From positions 930,001 through 994,000 of the forward strand of contig JACGCN010000014.1 in assembly GCA_014905825.1 (NCBI GenBank): a DNA stretch of 64,000 nucleotides. Reading direction: 5' to 3'. Under the pieces are notes generated by a model. The model was not told where the DNA came from. It ran no database searches and was given only the letters and a program-made list of their open reading frames with translations. How positions within the stretch are numbered: the stretch's first letter is position 1; every line of letters starts with the position of its first letter. The stretch is from Lyophyllum atratum. Taxonomy: Eukaryota > Basidiomycota > Agaricomycetes > Agaricales > Lyophyllaceae. Below, piece after piece: positions 23,614-35,569 of this stretch. The position numbers and the translations under genes were made by a program.

Positions 23614-23933
23614 TGTTGTAATATAGACTCAGTCGTGTATAGGGAATCGACTGTATTCGATAGTACCTGTTGTAATATAGACTAAGAGTAACGTTAATGA
23701 GAAGTAAATGGGATGGTATAAGTAAGACGGCATACCTCAGTCGTGTATAGGGAATCGACTGAGGCATGCCTGTGTCCGTCCGTCCACCATACCCTCCCGC
23801 TCGCGTGGTACTGTACAGTACCATTTTGCTTCCGTCTCTCCCTCTGCTGCTCCGCCGCATCCGTCTGGGCGAGTCATGTGACCCAGACGCGTCGGTGACC
23901 CAGACGCGCCAATACGCGAGTCACACTCCAACA
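23614..23933 (-). repeat. 5' LTR of the Copia element
   Basis: 320 bp, TGTTG...CAACA, identical to the 3' LTR except for C at 23888. It contains the element's promoter by analogy; no specific promoter element is claimed. Confidence 0.96.
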
Positions 23934-23938
23934 ATTTC

Positions 23939-24879
23939 AGCCAATGTTGTGAACTGGAGATGACTTCATGAATTGACTTCATCAAATAGACATGTGAAAT
24001 CCGTCCGACTCAAGCTTTTGTATCGTCATGGACATCTCAACAGAATATTTCCTTTCCTCAAAGCCATTGTTTGCTCTTATTTCAGAGCGAACTTGGCATA
24101 AAATACATAAGTCTGACGGAGGCCGCAAAACGACTTCTTCATTTCTTTCCCCCCAACCACCATATTCTCGGGATCCCGTCTTGCGAGGATGGGACCCAGG
24201 AATGATTTCCATGAAGGGACCCCTCGTAGGTGTAAACGGGCTGCCATTACACTGAATACGATTGGGCAATGGAGGAAGATGAAGACGTCGACCCACTTAA
24301 AAAGGGCCTCGACACCTTCGTTTACTTAGATAGAATATGATAGCACCTGCCACGAGGCCAGAAATACCAGGCGCAGGGCACATGCCAAGTTCAGACAGCC
24401 GTCGAAGTGGACGAGCCCGCTGACGAGCAGTGCGGTGGCAGTTCGGTCCTCAGGACGGACAGGTTCTTTAGAAACGCGGAGTCAACTCGCGCACGACATA
24501 GAGCCATTGAAGGCATAGCAGAAGGAAGCTCCGTGAGGAGCCTTCCAGCGACCACCAGCACCTTTGGACAAGTGCTCTCCAGGGCCGTGGAAGCAGGGTG
24601 AAGCGATAATGTGTGCCCCGCAACACATGCACTTCATGTGCCGTGGTCAGGGTCTGGTGGTCGCGGCGTTGGCGTAAGGTCGGAAGACAGAGGAATGTAA
24701 CTCATGAATATTGAATGGTTCGTGTGCAGCAGTCAAACACGAATGCCACTGGCAACGTAGGAAGGTGTTGTACTCGAGGTACCTCGAAATCGTACTGGAA
24801 AGTGGGCTGACGTTAGTTCAAGGGTAGAGTGTGAGCAGCGGCAAAGACTATGAATTGCCTTGTATTTCACATTGGTGAC
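23939..24879. other. Region between the Copia element and the FOL1 relic, no supported gene
   Basis: Frames at 24028-24255 and 24407-24601 are short and without recognisable motifs. Some of this DNA may be further decayed folate gene sequence. Confidence 0.3.
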
Positions 24880-25960
24880 AATGTTCGACGCATCCCTGAA
24901 AACTTCCGGATTCCCCTTCACAGTTTAGCTGAATCCGACATCAGGGTCCATCCGACTCCACGATGAATATCCAGCGCCAAATGCCACCCCTGCCTTTGAC
25001 AATACATTCAATTTTGTCGCCAAGCTCTGTCTGGATACCCCATACTCTATAACCGCTCCCGGCCCTGCACCTTACATGTCATAGTCTTTGTTGTTACCAG
25101 CATCGCGTCGCGAGTGCACAAGGATGACAGGAATGGCAATCACAAGCGAGAGCTTTCATCTGGACCATAGAATGTCGTCCGTTGAAACAAAGTTGGCCCC
25201 AGGTTTCATTAAGTAAACACCAATATTGATGATCGAAGCTTCAGTGTCCGCTGATTTCGAGTGTAACCCGTAGCTGTCTTTCAGACCGTGTTTTGGTCTC
25301 TTCTTCATGATGATAGTATGATCGACTCACCGCCGTACGCGCTGCATGAGGGTTGGGGAGTTGTTGCGGGTTAGAGTCGGGGGTGCACTCTGTACACCAT
25401 CAGGCCAGGCTTGATCTGTTGGTAATGGGTAACAAGGGGAAGGTACGACTCTGTGCATCAAGAGGTCTTCTTCCGGGAGATCGTCCAGTAGTTTCCATTG
25501 TCCAAAGGGGATCCCTGTGAACAAAATTGGGAGTCATACTGCATAGTTATTGATGGGAGCTGTTGAGAATGGGATATCAAAATACCTACTCATAAGGCCG
25601 GAGCACAAACTCTCGCACCACCATGCTAGGAAGGGGAACCACGAGTTGTCCTTTTGGGTTGTCCAGGGTTTTTCGATCTTTGCTGGGCCTCGTATCTACC
25701 ACATCACTTCCGTAAAACACAATATCCACATCCACAGCCGCGGTCCGTCAGGAGCTGAGGCAGCGCGTCCAACGGTAGTTTTCGATATTCTTCATAATGC
25801 AGAGTAGAAGGACAGGGGAGATGTTGGTTTCAATCTGAGATAGGATTTGGCAGTGTGAATTAGCGCCGCTTAAGTCATGAGAGCGACGCACGATGCAAGC
25901 ACAGTTAATGAAGGAGGGTTGGTCAGTGATGTACATGGGTGTGACGATATCCCATGAGCG
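24880..25960 (-). pseudogene. Decayed FOL1-type folate synthesis gene (HPPK and DHPS fragments)
   Basis: Read on the minus strand from 25960, one frame gives TPMYITDQPSFINCACIV, the N-terminal motif of 6-hydroxymethyl-dihydropterin pyrophosphokinase. Near 25740 the sequence GPR continues only after a one-base shift into AVDVDIVFYGSDVVDTRPSK and on to QLVVP..MVVREFVLRPYE, the HPPK signature GPRxxDxDI. At about 25330-25520 the frame reads LPEEDLLMHRVVPSPCYP, like the HPPK-DHPS linker. At about 25165-25205 it reads KPGANFVSTDDI, like the DHPS STRPGA..VS..EE block. At about 24890-24945 it reads DVGFS, a stop, then TVKGNPEVFRDASNIV, like DPGIGFSKT..GN.E.LR. Frameshifts, an in-frame stop and missing segments show that it is non-functional. 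Confidence 0.7.
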
Positions 25961-26994
25961 ACCATCTGCGCTTCTTGGACCAAGACGAAGTGAATGGTAG
26001 ATTTTGTGATGAAATGTATATGCTTGAAAAAATTCTAGGAGAGAAGTCAGGATATGTTAAACAAGCAGTGAGGAACACGGAGTAGGGTATGCACCAAAGC
26101 CAGCAGCGTCAACTACGTTAAATGAGTGATTACTCATGCTCATGGGAAGAGTGAAAGAAAGTCTTATACTCACTGATGAGTAAAAGACTATTGCTAAATA
26201 TGTCACTGCGAAGTAAGGAAGTCATTAGAAAAGTAACAGGTTCTGCGACGGTAGTGCGCGTGTTCCGACAGGGCTGGGAAAAGAGAGCATTACATAATCA
26301 ATGGTACAGACGACGCAGGTCACGTGAGGTCACGCGTTTTCTTCATTTTTTGGGTACCTCTATAAATAGATTTCAAAAATTCCCAAAACTTTTCCACCCA
26401 AATGACTTTGTATAACCTCAATCTATAAATAGATCTCGGAACCTGACCCCTGCCCATCGACTGCTCCATACACAGTCGTGACTACTGGTTTAATCGTGAC
26501 TTCACCGACATCGCGTGTTTGGACTCAGGTGGAAAGCCAGGTTCGACATGTACATGCGAGAATCCACGAAACCTTCTCTGGTACGTCAAATGCGACCTAC
26601 CCTGCAGAAATTTCACTCATCATGAACTCAGGAATACTGGGTTGTGTGGGCCGATGAACGGCAGGTCCGAGTTCTTGGGGGGATGAATTCCAGTTGCAAG
26701 AGATCGAAGGAGTAGTACTTGTAGTATTACATTGGCAAGTCAATATTTTTACATGTCAGCCATTGGTAGAACTTCCCTCTTACAAATTTGAATGATATTC
26801 GGAAATGAGGGAAAAGTTATAGAGTAATACACTACTACCAGGGAAACAAATGAATTCAGTAGTGACTAAGTATCAGCCTGCCGAATCAACGACAGCGTTG
26901 GCTGCGGTCGCGGGTGGCTACGTCGTCAGAGATTGGGAGGTCAGAATGAAAGAAGACTCCACTGGATGCGGGCTTACCTTGCAACGGATGGGTA
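25961..26994. other. Intergenic, AT-rich, no supported gene
   Basis: No convincing open frame. Two ctataaataga motifs occur about 65 bp apart (near 26361 and 26424), resembling TATA boxes but with no gene to assign them to. The upstream end may hold unrecognisable remains of the HPPK N-terminus. Confidence 0.3.
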
Positions 26995-27877
26995 TTATCT
27001 CCTTCCCCTTTTCAATTGACAATGATCCCTTTTGGTATCTCGAGAGTAAGCATGATCGTGGCCATCACAACCCAGAGGCTGGTGTCTGCGAGGTGATGAC
27101 CAGGCCCAAGGACGGAACATCGCGTTGAAGTTGGGATCCGAGTCTTCAGGCTGGCGTGGTGATGGGTCAAAGTTGGCGGTGTCGAAGATGTCCATATCGT
27201 CGTTGATGTTGCTGGGATCGAGTAGGGCTTCTAACGTGGAGACGACCTTCGCATTTCTCGGTGGTACTTGATAACGAATGTTGAGTGGTAGACCTGGGGG
27301 ATACTTCGGAGCGATAGTCAGATTTGGAGATACCACTGAACACTTAGCGTCACTCGGTCCCGTGGAAACCTCGATCGTTCTTGAGAAGTCCCTGAGTCGC
27401 TTCTCGAACTCCGAATTGTCGCCGTCGTGCGTGAGCCAAGGATTGAAGAGCAATCTGTCGTCAGTAAGAATAGGGCGCTCAAACAAAAGTGAAAGCTCCG
27501 AGTATATGTTGTGTTCGGTGATGGGCTCGGTTGTCGAGGGTACAACTTGACAATTGCTCGGTTCCACGTCTAGATTGTTGGTAACTTGAAGATCATTGTC
27601 GGTTGAGGCTGCATGAGGGGCTTCGTGACGAGAGGTTTGACTTGACGATGATTCGCTTGGGTCGACGGCGGCAATGACCGGAGGACAGAAGGTAGCGCTG
27701 AAGTCACGGTCTTGGTTCGTATTGGTGATGTCGTGCTTCGTGGGATCGATATCAGTATCTTCGTCATCAGATTCGTCCGAGGACATATCCGAAAGACAGG
27801 AGGAAGGTCTTGAGACAGAACTAAGAGACGACCGTGGTGAAAAGTCGATGTCATCGAGGTCGGCGTCTTCTTCACTT
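26995..27877 (-). CDS. Hypothetical Ser/Asp-rich protein, terminal exon
   Basis: The frame stays open from a good acceptor (TTTTCCAG at about 27878) to the stop at 26995, about 290 codons. It begins with an acidic and Ser-rich tract (SEEDADLDDIDFSPRSSLSS, then SDESDDEDTDID). It continues with a more ordered region (YSELSLLFERPILTDDRLLF, LRDFSRTIEVST, YPPGLPLNIRYQVPPRNAKV, LEALLDPSNINDDMDIFDTA) and ends basic. The open frame runs on to 27972 without an ATG, so one or more 5' exons are missing from my call. I recognise no family. Confidence 0.4.
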
Positions 27878-28434
27878 CTGGAAAAGCGTTTTTCTTGGAT
27901 AGGAAGGGCCCTGGTCAGTAGGCGTGATCTGCTTACGTAGTAATCAGTAGGCGCCGTTATCCTCAGTAGCACGTTGTAGTACTCCTTCCCTCAAGTGTTC
28001 TTCACAGTACGGCAACTCCTCTTTAGACGACGACTACTACCGCGGCCTCACGGAGCGTCTTCAAAACTACATCGGATTGCGCTCGGCACTTCCCACATGC
28101 GTTGGTCAGCTTTAAGTTCAGCTTCACAACTTTTTCTCCCTACTTCCTCTTCTTGTTCCACCCATCACGCATCGTGTTCGACTCTGCCACGCCTTGCACA
28201 CCATACTCTTCTCCCAAATACCGTCGAACCTGAAGTTGGATACTCGGACCTATCCAATGCTTGATTTGCAAAACTCGATGCCAATGCTGAGGGCAACTCC
28301 CGTTAAAGCGCCATCCTCGACGATTCCTCGTATTGAACCCCGGGCCATCCTGGAGTGTTTCATAAGTACTCGTTGCTTTCAAATAGAGTTGATAACTGTT
28401 CACTGATTACGCTTTACCCAGCTCAAGGTCACAG

Positions 28435-28745
28435 ATGATCGATTTCGTCGTAACTGAAACTACTCGGAGGCTGCACACGTCGTGGAGATACGAAATGTTC
28501 ATTGAGGAATTTCTATCATGTTTCGGTGAGTCTCATTAAGCGGCCGAGGCAGCACACTATCTCTGATTCCTACTCGACCTCGTTGGCCGACAGCTGATCT
28601 CGTTGTCTTCCGTCATCCAAGCTCAACGAGACCTCCGACCGACGCCACTGCCGTCGCGCACACGCCTAATGCGCAGTCTGCCATCTTCCATCCTGATGAC
28701 ATGCTGTTCCTCACTCACATCTCAGAGCAGGTCTACAAACATTGA
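28435..28745 (+). CDS. Possible small two-exon gene
   Basis: ATG at 28435 reads MIDFVVTETTRRLHTSWRYE up to a GTGAGT donor after FLSCF. An acceptor (GGCCGACAG) near 28590 restores a phase-compatible frame, ADLVVFRHPSSTRPPTDATA, ending ISEQVYKH and a stop at 28745. Clean splice phasing over both exons is the only evidence; no family is recognised and the call is weak. Confidence 0.3.
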
Positions 28746-29164
28746 GGATGCCCATCGTGTATACATATCAACCTGATGGGCGTGATTATGTAGGTAATTC
28801 CTCGTTGTTGTACGATCTTTCGCGGGCATGGCCACCTAGCTCTTATTCATTATCACTTCGTTACATTGTTCATCGTGTGTATGCATAGTACATTTGAATA
28901 CACGCGATTTTTGACCCCCTTCCCAACGGGCGACCCGGAAAATAAAAATGATTCAAGATTCCCAATAACAACCATTCTGTAACCATTTGCCCCCTGAAAA
29001 CCCTGAAGCTGCTGAGGAGAAGTGGTTTCTGTAGGACTCAGTAGGACTTTTTGCCTACAGCCCTACGGCTCTACGACAGATCTAGTAGGCAAGAGCTACT
29101 ACAGCGCACGTAATAGAGGGGTACGTGCCTCTGGGGCTCCGCGACTACGCGGCCCTACCACGTG
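28746..29164. other. Non-coding, with a repeat-rich segment at 28995-29160
   Basis: The stretch 29025-29160 is built from recurring tagga/ccta/tacg motifs in both orientations (taggactcagtaggac, gcctacagccctacggctct, agtaggcaagagctactac). It may fold into a hairpin or be the end of a small transposon. No gene is seen. Confidence 0.35.
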
Positions 29165-29944
29165 CTACTGAGGAAGTGTCGTTTTCCAGATGCCAGGGTC
29201 ATCGACGTAAGGATTATCTCGAGAGAAGTCACAGGAAACGTGAGCAGCACGAGGAGACGAGACATTGGCGTCAAAAACGATGTGCTTAGCTTTGATTGAT
29301 TCAGCCAATTCGTGGATTCTCGCAGCCATAACGTCCAAGCTATTCTCGATAAACCTTTGTTTGTCTTGGTATGATGTTGAGGAGCCGTCTGGAGGGCGAA
29401 ATGGTGGGAGCGTGAAAAGATCGATGCCGTCTATGTCAAAGGGGTCTTCGGTACGGCCTATGACATCAAAAGGCTCGAAATCATCACCAGAGGAAAGATA
29501 CTCAGCGCGGACGTGAATCTCAGGACTAACAAACTCCGAATGTCCAGCGCCATCTTCTTCGTCATTGTTCATGGCTCCGAGTAACATACTTGACTGTGAT
29601 GGCAGGGTGGCGACGGTCCTCCCGATAGTTCGCGATCGTTGGTGATAGGGCGGAGATGAATGCGTCACGAGCTTGGGAATCTTCGGGATGCAACAGCGGC
29701 AAAAGACCACTTGGCCGACTGCGTCTTCAATTCGTTCGAGTATTTGACTGCCGGTCGCTGATGTCGAATAATAATGGCGTCGATTGGTCGAAAATTCGTC
29801 AGAAACATCGGTGATGCTGGGTGGGAGGTGTTGGAAAATGCTGCGTGGGTCCAGGAATCTTGTCGAGTAGAGATATTTACATGGACTCTTCGCAGTGGTT
29901 GGTGATCGATGGTTGCGTGAGTCGGGCTTCGGAACGTCGGCCAT
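29165..29944 (-). CDS. Hypothetical protein, 259 residues
   Basis: Single open exon from ATG 29944 (MADVPKPDSRNHRSPT) to the stop at 29165. The N-terminal half is basic and Ser-rich; the middle includes VVFCRCCIPKIPKLV. The C-terminal half is acidic with EDPFDIDGIDLFTLPPF, followed by a likely helix (NSLDVMAARIHELAESIKAK). I recognise no domain. Its overall make-up resembles the hypothetical exon at 26995-27877, but the two do not align by eye. Confidence 0.35.
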   Translation of the reverse strand: MADVPKPDSRNHRSPTTAKSPCKYLYSTRFLDPRSIFQHLPPSITDVSDEFSTNRRHYYSTSATGSQILERIEDAVGQVVFCRCCIPKIPKLVTHSSPPYHQRSRTIGRTVATLPSQSSMLLGAMNNDEEDGAGHSEFVSPEIHVRAEYLSSGDDFEPFDVIGRTEDPFDIDGIDLFTLPPFRPPDGSSTSYQDKQRFIENSLDVMAARIHELAESIKAKHIVFDANVSSPRAAHVSCDFSRDNPYVDDPGIWKTTLPQ

Positions 29945-32621
29945 AGCGCGGTCGATGGCGGGCTTAATGATGGGATGAGCGTGAGAGACGGCAGTGAAGC
30001 ACGTACCTCGGGATTATTGGCCAATGGACTGAATCAGAATAAATCTGTTGAGAAGATCTCGATGGTAATCGAGAGGCAGCGAGAGAAGAACGGAAAACCA
30101 ATCCCCCTGCGGTGGTCACCACTGTGGAAGCGCTAGTGGGCTAGCTAGGCACGAGGGGGCTGGTCGTCTCCCCACAGAAGAGAATGCCAAAGGCAAAATG
30201 GAGTTAGTAGATCACAACGATGATGAATAGTCTTCGCGTGAACGTAAAAGAGCGAAATGATCGAGACCAATTAAGGCTTGACCAGAGAACGAGACGGAAC
30301 GGAAACGAAATGAAAACACGAAGGGGAACTTAGCGTAACGCAGACTTGATGATACTTGAATGAACTTGAAGACGAGCGCGCGCGTTGGCGCCTTAGAGAC
30401 TCATAATATGTGGGTGATCAAAAGTAAGATTCGATGCGCCATTCAAGAGGTGGGCGGACACCTACATACAAATACAAATGAGTGGGGACTGGGGTACGTC
30501 ACGGAATGAGGATATGGGGAAGAAGTCGAGAAGTGGAACGTTGAGGAAGGAAAGAAGAGGAATGAGGATTAGATAAGAGGTCGAAGTCGGGTCGGGATCA
30601 TCTCAAACCGGGAATGACTCGGGGAGCGCGGTCGAAACGTGGATGCAGCGGCGTGACCCCAAACGCGTGCAATTGGCAAGACCACGTTCGATGCGTCTCA
30701 ACCCTACCGTCCGGCTGTCGAAGTCACCTTCACCTCATCCTAGTCTCACCTAACCAAGTAAAATATTGACGGTACGAGTCGAAAGTAGGCGAAGCGAGAG
30801 GAAGCGTAAGTGTTGACTCTTCGTAGGTAAAGTGATCTCAGTGGAACAAGTGAGGGCGGAGGTCAACCTCGTATGCAGTGGGTAGTGATCATGGTATGCA
30901 CCTGTAAAGTAGAATCTGTCTCCAAATATTAGAGTATCAGTATAAACATCAGGATGAATGGCCTGGGGTGTAGCCTCTATACGGATCTCAAAGGGTTAGG
31001 TCTGGTAAGCTGAGCGTGAAAACGACGTGAGCGTCCGAGTTCATGTGCAGGCGCCCTGCACTACCACACCGCTGATTCTGTCTGAGCAGACAGTCGGTAC
31101 CATGCACCCACTCGGATGTTTACCTAGATGTGGCATCACTAAAGGAATTATAGATGAACTAGCGTGACGTACCGTTATCCAGGGACCCAAGCGCAGCGGG
31201 CTCCCCCCTGTGTTCCACCATGAGCGCGGCTGATTCGTTCAAGTCTCCGCGTGCTGCTCCCGACGCGTTAAATCCTCAAGTGATATCGAACTCCTTCTGG
31301 GCATTATCCACGGCGACGTCAGCATCCTTCTCCGTGGCCCCAGAAGACCTTTGCGATGATTTGCTGTTTGCTGGCGGTCATTGGTCAAGAACAGCAAATC
31401 GGTTGATTAGGGTCAAGGGTTTGCAAACCAAACTTGTCACGCACACGGATTGACCGCTCTGATAAGATAACGATGAAGGCAGGGTTATATGCACTCACTG
31501 AGACGTCAATGGAGGCTTACTCGATCACGGTCTGAGTATACAGGTAGGACAGCATAGCAAATCAACGATGCGTGAACTCTCGATCGAATTTCGATGTTGT
31601 CCTGGTGCTGTGCCTGGGTTCTAAGTTGCTGCTCAGGTTGAGTGTGCGGCCCTCGACATACAGTAACTTATACTGTGGGAGTTCAGGAACCCGGACACCC
31701 CAGGAACTCGGACATGTCTCATTTGCGAGCCTCTGAATGGCTTGCTTCAAATTTTTTTGATAGCATATTGTTAGATACACTGTAGCCTCTCTATACATAA
31801 AATTTTGAGCTCGGGAGCTCAACATTCGCAGAGATGTTGAGGATAGAACATGGAATTGTATGACGTCACATCAAATTTGTAAGCATCACGCACCTGCCTG
31901 CTGCGGGATTTGCCTCACAGCACCGACAACGTTCGTGTTCTTCCTTATCAACACATATCTGCTGTATCATCAACAGGCATTCTTCATATTCCGGGCTTGT
32001 ATTGCCCTTAACATGCTTCAGCACTGAATTCTCGGGTCTCGACTGCAAGATCACGCTCTCAGATCAAGATTCGAGCACTGGGTCCTCGTTAGTCAGGCAT
32101 TCAATGCTGGCAGCCGCATAGCTTCCTGCAACATGGTGTGTGCATTCATTCGAGGTTTCAGCAGCCCATCCTGATGTCCACATATTTTTAGGAATTTTTC
32201 ACTGCTCTGTGGACGTCGACCTCGATAACTCGCTCACAGAATGGAGGTTCAGATAGCAGAAAGAAGATACTGTAGAAATCGAGAGTGAGGGGCCAAGTGA
32301 CAGTGATTGTGAGTCGTATATGCTCCTTTGAACCACATCAAACTAATTTTAGGTACTATGGGGTGCTTTAGGCATGGAAAACGGCCCCGCCTTCCACTCA
32401 TATCCGGTCATTTCTACGACTTCACTTACCACACGTGTTTTACGTCGAAGCTTATTCTCGATACATGCCTCACATTCTCCTCATGTACGGCCAGCTTGAT
32501 TCAGCATGTTCGAGAGCCTATACCCTTCCAAATGTTGTAATTGTACGTACTCGACATCCCATCTCACTTTACTTATCGTTACTCCTTCGTTGTGAATTGC
32601 ATACTACATTCCACTCCTGCT
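29945..32621. other. Gene-poor region, no supported gene
   Basis: Nearly 2.7 kb with only short frames (31220-31453 plus, 31562-31825 minus, 31866-32054 minus), none with a motif. I looked for a left terminal inverted repeat of the pogo-like element here and could not identify one. Confidence 0.35.
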
Positions 32622-34948
32622 ATGCCTGATCCTGACCCCACTATGCCTGATCTTGAGCCGGCTCTTGATCTAGGCAAGCTTTCTCAGGAGGAGCGGCTTC
32701 GTCTCGCCATCAAAGCTATCCATACTTCGGGCCTGAAACCTAACGGGCAGCACAGTCTCTCCATACGAAAAGCAGCGGAGGCTTACGAGGTCCCCAGAAG
32801 TACACTCTCAGACCGTTTCAATGGTGTTGCGACGCGAGCTGAGGCTCATCAGCACCAGCTGAATCTGACCCCGGCACAAGAGGACGTTCTTGTGGAATGG
32901 GTCAAGGTCATGGGTCGCCGTGGCCTTCCAATCACCCAACCTACACTGACAGATTATGCGTCCGACATTGCGGGTAAAGATATTGGCCAGACATGGGTCA
33001 AGCGATTCCTAGCTCGCCATCCTGATCTCAAAGTCCGATGGACGTCCAACTTGGAGCAGTGTCGTGCACGCTCATTGAATCGCACTGTTGTCCAAGAATT
33101 TTACGACATGCTAAAGGGGTTGATCAACGAGTACTCAATTGTGCCGGCGAATATCTACAACATGGACGAGAAAGGGATCCAACTTGGAGTAGGTAAACGG
33201 GTTGCGGCACTCGTGGATCGTGATCAGAAAACGGTATATCAAGTCGAGGACGGAAACCGAGAGTTGATTACGATACTGGAGACAGTTTGTGCAGATGGGT
33301 CATCCCTCGACCCATCAGTGGTCTTTCAGGGTATTCGTCGTAATCTTGAATGGGGGAGGAACAATAAGTGTAACGCAAGGTTCGTAGCCTTCACAGAGCG
33401 GTAATGTGCATATCTCTGAGAAATCACTCCAGTATCCTCATGTCGCCCAAGGGCTGGACAGATCAGGAGCTGGGAAGTCTTTGGATGGAAAAGGACTTCC
33501 ATCCCAAGACTGCTGCACGACTGACGAATCCGGAGGACCACCGTCTACTGATCCTTGACGGACACAACTCACATGCCACCTACCGCTTCTGCAAATTCGC
33601 AGCTGATCATCGGATTATCATCATATGCCTTCCCTCACATACAACTCATGCGCTGCAGCCTTGCGATGTTGGGGTATTCGGCCCTCTCGCAGGATGTTGG
33701 AAAGCGGAAGTCAACAAATCCTCGCGCGAGTATATCCCAATTTCGAAAGACAACCTCCTAGTACACTACTCAGAAGCTCGTGCTCGAGCGATGAAGCCGG
33801 CGACCATTATTGCCGCGTTCGCAAAAACTGGCATATGGCCACTTGACCCCAATGCCATTGATGATCAAGTTTTCGAACCGTCCCTGAACACCACCACACA
33901 GGCTGCGCAGCCCCTCCCGGCAAAGCTTCCATCGCTTCTCGTTCCCATCATGAATGATGACATGACATCTGTCCCTCAGCTATCAACTACAACAGTGACC
34001 ACCATGACCTCAACTGGATCTACCGAGTTGTCCGTTTCCGATGCCGCAGCATCCACCAGCGAAGTTCCGCCACAACGACCCACACAATACCTCCTCGTCG
34101 GTCTTCCCCCTCCGCTCCCCCACACTGCTTCACGTGGTGCACTCCAGGCCCAGATTGCAGACCTGCGACAAATTGCTGAAGCGGCTTGCGTCCAGATACA
34201 GAAGGACTATGCTCAAATGCAGTTAATGGATGGAGAGAATGAGAGACTTCGAAAACGCGCCTTTGGGAAAGAGAAGAAGAAGGGCAAAAAGCTGAACTCA
34301 TCACATCCTCGCCACCTCACAGCTGATGAAAACCTGGATGCGCTGGCACGAGCTGAATTGGAAGGTTGGGTGAAGGAGTTGATCAAAGAAGCTGGTCCGA
34401 TCTTGAAAGCGCGCAAGAAGGATATCGACGATCACTACAAAAGATTAGCAAATGACGAAAAGGCTGTGGAGCGGGAAAGAAAGGAGCAGGAGCGGATAGA
34501 AAAACAAGCGGCAGCTGTCGCAGAGCGAGCGAGGAAGGAAAAGGAGCGCAATGAGAAGAGAGAGGTGGCTGCGGCTGAAAAGGCAAGGAAGGCGGAGGAA
34601 CGGGCACGGAAAAAGGCGGAGAAGGAGGCCGCAAATGCGCTAAAGGCGGCTGCAGGTGTTGGCAAGCGAGGACGTCGAAAGAAGACCGTGGATTCAGAGG
34701 AGGAGGCCATAGAGCCTGTTGACGAGGTTGAAGAGGTCGAAGAGGGGGCTGCAGAGCCTGTTGACGAGGCCATGGAAGGTGACTCGGATCAGGAGGTCGG
34801 GCACATCGAGGTTGAGGAGATCGAAGCACAGCCTCGACCAAGGCCAAGGCCAATGGCAAGACGGCGAGGGCAGACCACTGAGACTAGTGAGGTTGATGAG
34901 GACGAGAGATTCATCTTGAGGAGGAATCCAAGGAGGAGAAGGACCTGA
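32622..34948 (+). CDS. Pogo/CENP-B-like DDE transposase
   Basis: ATG at 32622 (MPDPDPTMPDLEPALDLG). One intron at 33368-33432 joins GRNN to ILMSPKGWTDQELG in phase, giving about 753 residues. Domains: a pipsqueak-type helix-turn-helix (about 20-75, SIRKAAEAYEVPRSTLSDRF), a CENP-B type DNA-binding region (about 85-170, LTPAQEDVLVEWVKVMG ... GQTWVKRFLARHPDL), then the DDE catalytic core. The core has NMDEKGIQLG for the first Asp, LILDGHNSH for the second, and LPSHTTHALQPCDVGVFGPL after it. The C-terminus is a long Lys/Glu-rich probable coiled coil (KARKAEERARKKAEKEAA) and an acidic, Arg-ended tail. No frame break is seen, so this copy may be active, or domesticated. Terminal inverted repeats were not found. 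Confidence 0.9.
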
Positions 34949-35569
34949 TTAGCATCCAACAAGTCTCCACATGCATGTATGTACTCACGGAAGTGAATGA
35001 AGATGTTTCTCGTCTGTGCTATGGCAGCCTTGGGACGTCAGCGACGACGATGGTGAGAAGCATCTGAACGTTCCCACGAGTGGCCGAGTAACCGGTAAAA
35101 TGCCGATTTGGCACCCAGTGACCAAAAAAATTCATTGCTCACTTTTCGGGACAGATAAAATTGAAATGTGCTTGGGACACATCAAATGAGATATTTTACT
35201 ATCTTATAAGCTCAAAAACTGGGAACCTCGGTGTCGTATGAATGTAAGAATCGCTCAAACATTTTGGGTGGCCGAGTACCCGATCAGGCACAGTAATGGG
35301 TTGCCGTGATTGGACAACCGCTCAAACATTCAACAAATCAAGTCGTTCCGTGACTGAAAGGACGCCAAAGACATACTTAGCTAGTATAGTAGTGAAAAGG
35401 GCTCTCGCAAGTTACCGCGATCTGATCAGCATCAATTGATTCGATCAACATCACTTGATGCTGCCGACATTCCCACCATAGTTGAAGAAAGGAATAACCT
35501 CGTTCTATATAAATAGAACTCGGAACAAATCGGTACTCCAATGTTCGGCATGTATGTTCTTGATATGCG
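34949..35569. other. Intergenic, 3' flank of the transposase gene
   Basis: No gene. A short motif, gtggccgagtaaccgg/gtggccgagtacccg, occurs twice (near 35079 and 35269) in direct orientation. It may belong to the end of the pogo-like element, but no inverted partner was found upstream. Confidence 0.3.

Larger units (their letters stand above)
18850..23933 (-). mobile_element. Ty1/Copia-type LTR retrotransposon, full length, minus orientation
   Basis: The 5,084-bp element is bounded by two 320-bp LTRs (TGTTG...CAACA) and flanked by a perfect 5-bp target duplication, ATTTC (18845-18849 and 23934-23938). The coding order gag, protease, integrase, reverse transcriptase, RNase H is the Copia order. 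A presumptive primer-binding site follows the 5' LTR (23600-23613) and a short purine run, AGGGGGAA, precedes the 3' LTR (19170-19177). The LTRs differ at a single visible position (T at 19124 versus C at 23888), so the insertion is young. Two frame breaks in pol make this copy probably non-autonomous. Confidence 0.97.
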
